Positions 56,481-64,000 of a DNA stretch of 64,000 nucleotides are shown here, piece by piece. Source of the DNA: Isoetes taiwanensis (taxonomy: Eukaryota > Streptophyta > Lycopodiopsida > Isoetales > Isoetaceae); NCBI GenBank assembly GCA_021234155.1, contig JAJEKV010000083.1:2630241-2694240 (forward strand), in the 5' to 3' direction. The notes under the pieces were generated by a model. The model made no database searches. It was given only the letters and a program-made list of their open reading frames with translations, and was not told the DNA's origin. Position numbers and translations under genes: made by a program. Position 1 is the first letter of the stretch. Every line of letters starts with the position of its first letter.

Positions 56481-57499
56481 CCGGGATCCTCGAAACCAGA
56501 GTAAGCTCGATAGACCAGAGTAAACTATCCTGAGCCTTCTAGGCATAGTAAGCTCGATAGAGACATTTACTAACTAAAGAAACAAAAGATGACAAGGATA
56601 AAGTTAGCTAGCTCATCTAAGTTGTTATTCTGAGGTACAGATTGAGAAATCACATGTACCATATTTGGCTCTTTAAGCCATACTTACATGCCACCATTTA
56701 TGTTTTTTCCTTAAACCCCTCGGGGATGTCACATCTAGACTTGAACTGCAAAAAGATGTAAAAGCTATAGTATATAGAACAAGATAAGGGAAAGATTCAA
56801 AGGTGCAAAACATTTGAAAAGATGCAAAGGTGCAAAACATTTGAAAATACTTACTAACATGTCTTAATACCACCAGAAAAATCCCGCCTTTACTTCTCCT
56901 AGCTGCTCACTGAGCACCAGTGGCTTTTGATTTACCACCAAATCACGTGTTTCTGCCTCACCTGCAGCCAGAGAACTGCATTTGATTTTTGAAGCAGGAT
57001 TTGTCACAGGCCTGCGCATGATTATCAATAAGATTAAAAATAATACGCAAACAATGAAATTGCATGCCCTTACATTTTAGAATATACGATCCTTTTCTCC
57101 TTTTCTTCTGACTTTGCTCTTCAGAAGGACAAACAGGTTTTTCCGTATCAGATCTGAGACTTTTGGCTGCAAATTGTTTGGAGGCAAATTGTTTTGGGCG
57201 GGATGGAATGGAGCGTGGCTATGGCAGGCACATGTTCTGACGCTGCTATGGAAAAGGATGATCTGACGCTGTTGCCACATGTCCAGGGCTGTAAATGGAT
57301 TAGGGCTGTAAATGGAAAAAGACTGTACTGTAAATGGAAAAAGGCTGCACGTAAAAAAGGTCCTGAGACTAATTTGAAACCTGCGCACCTATAATAAGAA
57401 TCCAAAGGTGCCTCAGACTCTTTGGAAAGCTGGGCAACTCAAAGAATCCAACCCTACGTCATTGGCAGGGGGGAAAGCCGGAGCTTCTGTGTTGAAAAA
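56481..57499. other. Upstream region of the F-box gene
   Basis: No gene is recognised. Short direct repeats lie at 56790-56850 (aggtgcaaaacatttgaaaa, two copies) and 57285-57350 (ctgtaaatgga, four copies). The 5' end of the F-box transcript must lie here, but I could not place a clear TATA box. Confidence 0.35.
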
Positions 57500-58645
57500 A
57501 TGCTACTCAAGTCAATGGTACGTCAGAAAGCTCAAATAGAATTACCAAGCGAGATACTGGAAAACGTGCTACTCTATGTGGAGGATGTGGGCGACGTGGT
57601 TAGATTCTCAGTGGTGTCCAAATACTGGTACAGATACGTGCATTCCAGATCCTTTTTGAGAAGGGGACCCAAGTGCCCACAGAGAAGGCTATGCCGAATT
57701 AACTACTGGGGAGTCCTGGAGTGGCTAGATTTTTCTCCGACATCCCAGAATACAGATCCGCCAATATGGAAGAAAAGGACGGGGAGGACAGAAGGTGGGG
57801 ACACGATGGTCCAGAGCTCGCATAATCTAGTATGCGCAGTCAGGGAAATTGGGAAGGAAGGAAGGAAGTATATTTTAACGTCCACGGATCGGCAAAGAAC
57901 TTACCAGGTGCGGGTGTTTGATCCCTTTAGCAGCTCTGCTCCGCACTGCTTATACCCTCCACCGCTCGAATACCTCATTACCCTGGCATTTAGCTTTGAT
58001 CCTGCAACCAGCCGCTACATTGTCGTCCTTGGCGATGGTGTTCATAATAAGACACTTTTGATTTATGAGTCCGCCTCTGGCGCTTGGAACCGTGTCGTCG
58101 ATTTTCCCTCTTGGAAATTCAGCTTGCTTTTCCAGGGCTCTTTTTACTCCATACGCACCAGCATTTCATGCACTGCTTTGGGTAAGTTTGATATATACCA
58201 ATACCACATTGCTTCACAAACTTCTTCCAACAAAATAATTTCTCTTCAGCCCCATTCTCTAATCTACCACTTTTGTGAATACGATGGTAATCTCATGGTG
58301 GCTGGAATTCATTCCAAATCATTGTTCATCTCGCTCCTCTACGAGGAGAAGGAGAAGGAACACTACGTTCCCAAGTTATTATCTTCTCATCCATGGACGC
58401 GCATGTACTATCAATACTCTTCATCTTCAGGGCAAGGTCTTCTATGTGTACAAACAACTCAATGGACAGGAAGAGCTATCATCCAGAAAGCGTTAGTTTA
58501 CTGTGTCTCCACAAATAAATGGCATACTTTAAAGAGCTCCCAAGTTGTGAGCTCCAAAGTTGTAAAGTCGAGAGGTGCTTTGTATAAGTTGTTAAAAGCT
58601 TACTCTTGTATATTGCCGAGCTTAAGGGTGATAGACTTGGCATAA
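57500..58645 (+). CDS. F-box protein with kelch-like C-terminal region
   Basis: An uninterrupted 381-residue frame from ATG 57500 (A at -3). The frame is open further upstream to 57422 without an earlier ATG; ATG 57515 is the alternative start. The F-box occupies about residues 13-55: IELPSEILENVLLYVEDVGD, then VVSKYWYRYVHS. The rest, with AFSFDPATSRYIVV, LLIYESASGAWNRV, FCEYDGNLMVAGI and STNKWHTL, has the spacing of degenerate kelch or galactose-oxidase-like blades found in plant F-box proteins. The protein would act in an SCF ubiquitin ligase, the F-box binding SKP1/ASK and the C-terminal part binding a target I cannot name. It is the one long intact gene in the window and has no intron. 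A 20-base tandem duplication (tgatagacttggcataa) lies on the stop codon. Confidence 0.88.
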   Translation: MLLKSMVRQKAQIELPSEILENVLLYVEDVGDVVRFSVVSKYWYRYVHSRSFLRRGPKCPQRRLCRINYWGVLEWLDFSPTSQNTDPPIWKKRTGRTEGGDTMVQSSHNLVCAVREIGKEGRKYILTSTDRQRTYQVRVFDPFSSSAPHCLYPPPLEYLITLAFSFDPATSRYIVVLGDGVHNKTLLIYESASGAWNRVVDFPSWKFSLLFQGSFYSIRTSISCTALGKFDIYQYHIASQTSSNKIISLQPHSLIYHFCEYDGNLMVAGIHSKSLFISLLYEEKEKEHYVPKLLSSHPWTRMYYQYSSSSGQGLLCVQTTQWTGRAIIQKALVYCVSTNKWHTLKSSQVVSSKVVKSRGALYKLLKAYSCILPSLRVIDLA

Positions 58646-60404
58646 GTGTGATAGACTTGGCATAAAGGTTATCTAAAGATTGAGCATGAAGCAAACTTTC
58701 CTTTGTAAAATAACAAATGTTCACAAACATAAATGTTGATTAAGGAAGTTATTAAATTGCATTGAATTGAATTGTACTAAATTTTATTGTCCATGGAGAC
58801 CAAATGGTCTATGGGATCCAATGCCACAAAGGTCACAATAAGCCCATTACTATGGGGATTATTCACATGCCCAATTAGTTCTCTTTTATAACTAGAATCA
58901 TACCGAACTTTTAGAGGAAAATAACTACATTGTATTGTTGACACCAAACTTTTACAGGGAAATAACTACATTGTATTGTTGACAATTGTGAAAGCTGACA
59001 CAAGTTTTCAATATTAGGCTAAATCGGTGCTTCAAGCTATGACAAAGGCTTAAGGATTTAGGAATGCACAGGAACTGGTTTAGAATGAATCAGTATCAAG
59101 GAATCGCTACCCTTATATACACGTTGATGAAGATGCCTTTTTCTACATAAGACTCTTTCTGTAGAAAACCTTTTTGTGTAATAACATCCTCTAGGAAAAC
59201 GCTATCATGTAGATTCACCATCTTAGAACAAGTTATACCTTCTCTAGCAATGCGAAATAATTTTCAAAATTTCCAGCTGTCCCGAAATCATGAAACATGT
59301 GACTTGTTATAACGGCTGATCACCTGTTATCAGCCTTTAATTATAAACATTCACTTTTTATAGCTAAGGTTAGCTTAATAAAGAAAACATATTCATTCCA
59401 TGAGCTATCTGAATTGATCGCTATAATTCCTTGTTGAGTTTGAGCCCCTCCCTCGAGACGGCATACGATGAGCTATGGTACATGCAATGGTGATGATCAC
59501 ACTTCTAGGCACATGGCAGGGGCTCGCAAGGGAAGAAAGTCCAAGCAATATAGGAGTCGTGCTCAGGTATTATCTACCTTTCTTGGCAGTTGACAGAGTT
59601 TTGTCTTTCATAAAGAAATCAACTTGCGAGGAAAAGAGACCATGTACCTGCTAATCGGCCTGTCAGAGCTTCGAATGCATGCAAGGTTGCTTGACTTTAT
59701 CGATCAGGTCATCCTACTCAAGCGATCAACATCACCGCACATCTTCGGCACACCTCATATAGGGATGCTATCACGATCCTTAACATCCCACACGATGGGT
59801 AAAGACATTAAGGGAGGGCATTTTCCATTCAAGAGGGCACATCGAGGAATATTCTTTGCAACTTAGGATGACGAGCTAGAATCAGACATGAAGGTCACTC
59901 CAACTATAGTAGCAGCATTTCAAAAAATCTTAGTGTCAACCAGAACGTGGAATATACAGCAAGTAAGAAGGATCAAACTAGAGATGGGGTGGATGAAAAG
60001 TTAAAGAATGCAATGGTTCTATGCCATCATAGAACCATCATTCTTGGGAAGACGGCATCCTATTTTCGGACCTTTTTTACAATCATCTATAAATTGTTCC
60101 ATTTCCTTACTTTCTGCATCGGTGTTCTCTTTGAGTGTTCCATCTTCTTTGCTCCCTTATCTCTACTTTTCTAGTTGTATGTTTTGTACTTTTTCTGTTG
60201 AATATGTAGCACAATAACAGGGGGTTACTTTTAGATTTTTATACGCTTTTTCACATGGTTTTTCTATGATTTCGTTGTTGTATTCGTTGAGGTGTACTAA
60301 ATAGTATTTCTAGAGTGCACCCTTTATGGGCCGTTGATTTTCATTGGTTGGAACAATTCGAGGGTTGTTGTCTTCCTCTGCATGTGTTTGTGCATGAACA
60401 CTGC
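58646..60404. other. Downstream of the F-box gene, no identified gene
   Basis: 58898-58988 has a direct duplication of about 42 bases (aataactacattgtattgtt in both). The frame 59624-59866 (80 codons, HARLLDFIDQVILLKRSTSP inside) and a short ATG frame at 59468 (MSYGTCNGDDHTSRHMAG) have mild coding texture but no recognised family. Confidence 0.35.
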
Positions 60405-60555
60405 GCATGTGTATGCATGTGCATGTGTGTGCATGTGCATGTGCATGTGTATGCATGTGCATGTGTATTGTGCATGTGCATGTGCAAGTGCAAGTGCAAG
60501 TGCATGTGCATGTGCATGTGTGCATGTGTGTGCATGTGTGCATATGCATGTGTAC
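60405..60555. repeat. TGCATG / TGTGCATG microsatellite
   Basis: About 150 bases of alternating purine-pyrimidine sequence built from gtgcatg, gtatgcatg and gtgcaa units. The open frames on both strands (Cys/Met/Val or His/Thr/Met repeats) are products of it. Confidence 0.96.
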
Positions 60556-61331
60556 TTGCCCTCTTCTTATTCTTATTGCGGGTGGATTTTACTACCACGA
60601 GATGGATTTTTTGCTCACACTTACAAAGGTATTTGTTTTTTAATGTTTCTTGATTAGCATAATGTTTTGTTTACAAGGTATTGGTTTCCTGATTCTACCA
60701 CAATGTAGTGCTGCAAAACCCCTTTTGTTTCCTTCCTAAGATTTCTGCGCAGATTCAAGTTTAGGCCCTCTGTTTGCTTCCAACTCTTGGATATTCTGGT
60801 GACCGGATTGTTCATAGTACCGCCCTTTAGCTTCAATCAACAAGCAGATTCTTATGCACACAACAGGCGGATTATTCCGCCCTTTTTCATATCCGCATGA
60901 TCGGTCAAACAAAGGGCTACAAGAATGCATTTATATTGTAGGTTTGCAACTTTAATCGAACCATAAAATTTGAATCATGCATTACCTTTAAGCTAGAGAT
61001 GGAACATCCAAAATCATATGGATTGATAAACAATGGTGTCATTGTGAAAGAGAAATAGTGTAGCCCGGAATTAACAATATGTAGCATAATCTTGAGGGAT
61101 TTTCTTTGTGTTGCAAACTTTTATGACTTTTAGAATAATGGGATCAATCTTGCTCTATCTTTATGGTAACTTTTACTTATGTTCTATTTGTTTTATTGTG
61201 ATGAACTTCAAAAGCTACGGTGATGAAAGCCTCAAATGAATTCTAGTTTTTTCCTGGTTTGAATTCTAAAATTTTTGTCACATCGAGGGGGGACATCCCT
61301 AAGGCCTGAAAGGGGCCAAAATTTTTTTTTG
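60556..61331. other. Non-genic stretch
   Basis: AT-rich, no supported gene. A short inverted-looking pair of gattattccgcc and related text lies near 60870. Confidence 0.35.
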
Positions 61332-61944
61332 CAACACAAACCATTAACATCTAACATATAAAAATTAAATCCCCCAACACATAACAACCAACACATAACA
61401 ACCATTGACATTAACAACCAACACATAACTATCATTGACATTAATTAACACAACCATTGGGTCCAACACATTTAAATTAAAATCCCCTTAACCCCCTTTG
61501 GTTTGGGTGCATATTCACCACCGGGGGTGGCGTAGAGGCGGAGAGCCCACATAATTATATTTTTTTGCGTATGAAATCAACACCATATAGTATTCCGCGT
61601 GAAATCTTATAGTATTTTGCGAATCTTGTTATATAGTATAGCAAATTTTGTACTTGCATACCCCACAAACGAGGAACTTTACGTACGGTATAGATTAAGG
61701 AATAAGGGGTGAATATACCTATCCAACAGCTCTCGTTGCCCGGAGTCACCCCCCGTGTGAATATGCACCCAAACCAAAGGGGGTTAAGGGGGATTTTAAT
61801 TTAAATGTGTTGGACCCAATGGTTGTGTTAATTAATGTCAATGATAGTTATGTGTTGGTTGTTAATGTCAATGGTTGTTATGTGTTGGTTGTTATGTGTT
61901 GGGGGATTTAATTTTTATATGTTAGATGTTAATGGTTTGTGTTG
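61332..61944. mobile_element. Foldback element with near-perfect 200-bp inverted arms
   Basis: 61332-about 61533 (caacacaaaccattaacatc and onward) is the reverse complement of about 61744-61944, with only a few differences near the inner end. The inner part of the arms is cccaaaccaaagggggttaa, and the central 210 bases are unrelated. No coding capacity. Long arms with a short centre fit a foldback or long-TIR non-autonomous transposon, and its RNA would form a long hairpin. I could not settle a target duplication. Confidence 0.85.
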
Positions 61945-62784
61945 GTTGTTAATGTCAATGGTTGTTATGTGTTACCTAATTCTTAAAATCTTTGTGTCTT
62001 TCTGAGAGTTTTTTAAGTTGATTAGAAATGGTAGATCTTGAATCGATTCTTCTTGCTTGTGTTTGTTGCTTATGTGCTAAGTTGAGTGATTTTGGGGTGT
62101 TCACTACAAAAAAATTGCCCTGTTACGACGTCGTTTGAACGTCGATGAACGACGCCAAAAAGTCGATGAACGACGCCTATAACGACGTCTGCACGTCGTT
62201 TTACGACGCCGGACGCGGCGTCATATATCTCTGGCGCAACGGCGTCGTCTTAAGCGACGACGTGGCGTGGATTCAACGGCAACGCACCGCGTGGCGCCAT
62301 ACATAATCCGCCGGCATAATTAAGGCGTCGGCAAAGCGGGTTCTTGGCGGCGTGGCGCCGCGTGTTTAACGTCGTTTAACGACGTCGCGCACGCGGGCGA
62401 CCACGCGATGGCCGAGGCGGCAACGGCGATTACCCGGCGCCCGTCGAGCGGCGTGCGACCCGCGTAGCTTAACGCGTCGTTCAGCGGCGTTGCTTACATG
62501 TATTAAATTTTTTTTTTTAATTTTTTTTTAATAAATTAAAAAAAAAATAATAATACATTTAATTTGAATGAAGTTAATACATTTAATTTAAAGCCTATAA
62601 AATGAATTTAACCAATAAAGAAATATAAGATTTTAACGTCATTAAATGATGTAAACTTTAAATATATTAAAAAAAATACAAAATAAATGAAGCCCCAATT
62701 TTTTTAGCTAAATACATTAATCAATAAATTAAGCTAAATACATTAATCAATACATTAAGCATATTGAAAATTAAATGCTTACCT

Positions 62785-63150
62785 GGTACAAGGTGGCAAA
62801 GTTGTTTTGCACAAACAACGCATTTGCTAGGAGTGTACATGCAAAACAATAAATTCAATGATTAGTAAAATATTAGTATAAATAAACAACTTAAAGGAAA
62901 AAAAAATATGGAAAATCAATGGGGGAGGGGTGGTTTCAATGACGTCCCCTTCTTGGATAACAATTTAACCTAAATAAAGCATTAGTATTTTATTAAGCGT
63001 GACAAAAAAAAATAAATCCTCCCACGGAAGAGGTGCCAACTTGTTTTGCAAGAACAACACATTTTGCTAGGAGTGTACATGCAAAACAAAAAATTCAATG
63101 ATTAGAAAGAAATAGTATAAAACAACTAATAAGGAAAAATTTTGGAAAGA
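62785..63150. repeat. Two direct repeats inside the CACTA-type element
   Basis: Segments at about 62788-62905 and 63022-63145 share gttgttttgca, acaacgcattttgctagg, agtgtacatgcaaaacaa and aattcaatgattag. They are spaced about 235 bases apart. Confidence 0.85.
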
Positions 63151-63183
63151 AGAAGGGTCTCTCGTCTTTTAACGACGTCTTCT

Positions 63184-63480
63184 TTAGATGGAAAAAAAAA
63201 TTAGAAGAAGAATGGAAGAATTCAAGAAGAAAAGGCTAAGAAGAAGAGGAGGAACTAAAATGGGAGGGGAAGAATCTGAAAGAAGATGAAGCCGCATAAG
63301 AGGAGGATTAAGAGTAAGAATTTGAATAAGAGGAGGAAGAAGTAGTATAAGAGGAGGAAGAATCGAAGAAGAAGATGACAAAGGGAATGGAAGAATATGT
63401 ATGGAAGAAGGATGCAAGAATGGAAGAAGAAGAATGAAGGTTGAAGGAAGAACAAACAACAAATACAAAACCCTAAATCT
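63184..63480. repeat. Purine-rich (GAAGAA) low-complexity tract
   Basis: The plus strand is dominated by gaagaag and gaggagg runs. The 100- and 92-codon minus-strand frames are low-complexity Leu/Ser/Phe text and unlikely to be genes. Confidence 0.75.
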
Positions 63481-63780
63481 ACCCAAAAAACAAGTTTAGA
63501 TTCAAAAAGCGAGTTGGTTGATGGAGTGCACATACCTTATGAAGCTTGTCTTACACTTAGAATAGACCCCAAAGTAGATCCGCACCAAGAAAAACGCCTC
63601 AAAAAGCGGCTCCTCCATAAGCTTTGCTTGCTTTCGAAAATAAAGCGGAGGGATTGCGCTTTGTTTTCGATTTAAATCCACAGTCGTCGTTTAACGGCGA
63701 CAAAAAAAATCGTTGAGCGGCGTTTGTAATGACGCTTTTTTTTTTCACGGACGACCATTTTTTTTTTTTTTAAATAGTAT

Positions 63781-64000
63781 AGAATGCATATACACTTGAT
63801 ACATGGGTTTATTTAATTTGGATAGGGGTTTAGTTGACTTGCTACACCCGTTAAAGTTATGAAATATACCACCATGAAAATGTTCAATGTTTTTGTGGTA
63901 CATCCAGTTGAGCTATGAGGTATATAATACGATGATGATAACTAGTAATACCTTACCCTTCACGATAACTAATACCTTACCAACATGCAAAGATGTAGTT
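63781..64000. other. AT-rich right edge, nothing recognised
   Basis: No gene, repeat or terminus is evident. The segment contains a short direct repeat of taactaataccttacc near the end. Confidence 0.4.

Larger units (their letters stand above)
62102..63780. mobile_element. Non-autonomous CACTA-type (En/Spm) element, right end uncertain
   Basis: 62102 starts CACTACAAAAAAATTG, the canonical CACTA terminus. It is followed by 380 bases packed with acgacgtcgtt and gaacgacgcc units, the subterminal repeats to which the transposase binds in this superfamily. Similar units reappear inverted near 63170-63180 and 63680-63760 (cgtcgtttaacggcg), followed by a long T-run ending at about 63771. A clean TTTGTAGTG right terminus is not present; aaatagta at 63772-63779 may be its decayed form, or the true end may lie outside the window. 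There is no transposase gene inside. Confidence 0.7.

Noticed and set aside
57422-57499. Extended N-terminus of the F-box protein
   Set aside because: The frame is open to 57422 but has no ATG before 57500, so the start was placed at 57500.
60310-60657. ORFs with Cys-Met-His-Val repeats
   Set aside because: Translation of the TGCATG microsatellite. I considered and dropped a cysteine-rich secreted protein.
1-64000. tRNA, rRNA and organelle-derived segments
   Set aside because: I looked for tRNA-like T-arm text and ribosomal cores and saw none I could support. The TGGTATCAGAGC match is a primer-binding site, not a tRNA gene.

Overview
The window looks like repeat-rich nuclear DNA of a land plant. 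Evidence: two full-length Ty3/gypsy chromovirus-type LTR retrotransposons with a plant-style initiator-Met primer-binding site, a Mutator-like (MULE) transposase relic, a CACTA-type terminus, a Ulp1 (C48) protease gene with GT-AG introns, the last exon of a plant-type 2-oxoglutarate dioxygenase, and an F-box gene. Intact genes are scarce; the only long uninterrupted reading frame is the F-box gene near 57.5-58.6 kb. A large, repeat-laden genome (fern, lycophyte or gymnosperm would fit) is my guess, but I cannot fix the lineage from the sequence.

Layout: 1-1654 AT-rich, nothing recognised. 1655-14575 is retroelement copy 1 (minus strand). 14583-18240 holds an unassigned stretch, a GGTTAATGTGGCC repeat array and a frameshifted MULE gene. 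18239-20545 holds palindromic minisatellites around an unidentified ORF. 20.6-25.3 kb is AT-rich with small repeats. 25343-26575 is the 3' half of a Ulp1-type protease gene, which is cut by retroelement copy 2 (26581-39718, minus strand, 5-bp target duplication CTACA). Its 5' half resumes at 39724-40602. 41.3-45.8 kb is mostly tandem repeats, including a palindromic 60-bp array, a polypyrimidine tract and the largest GGCCACATTAACCC array. 45.8-57.4 kb carries an unidentified gene fragment, a truncated F-box duplicate behind a perfect hairpin, an orphan dioxygenase exon and two inverted GC-rich repeat clusters. 57.5-58.6 kb is the F-box gene. 60.4-64 kb has a TG/CA microsatellite, a 200-bp-arm foldback and a CACTA-type element.

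The most interesting observation is that both retroelement copies encode a histone H3-like protein in the sense strand between the 5' LTR and gag. It starts with the H3 tail (MARTKQTAR in copy 2) and ends with a recognisable H3 histone fold ([14 protein letters not shown] in copy 1), separated by a long charged, low-complexity insertion. Both copies keep the residue equivalent to H3 K4 and lack K9. The same elements carry a chromodomain at the end of integrase, so one element would encode both a chromatin reader and an H3-like protein. A second unidentified ORF of about 345 codons follows the H3-like gene in both copies, before gag. I know of no described retrotransposon family with this arrangement.

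Caution: nearly all long coding regions contain frequent 1-4 nt indels, often in C/G-rich positions, and the four LTRs differ in the same way. This may be decay, or residual long-read base-calling error at methylated cytosines. Statements about frames in the elements should be read with that in mind.
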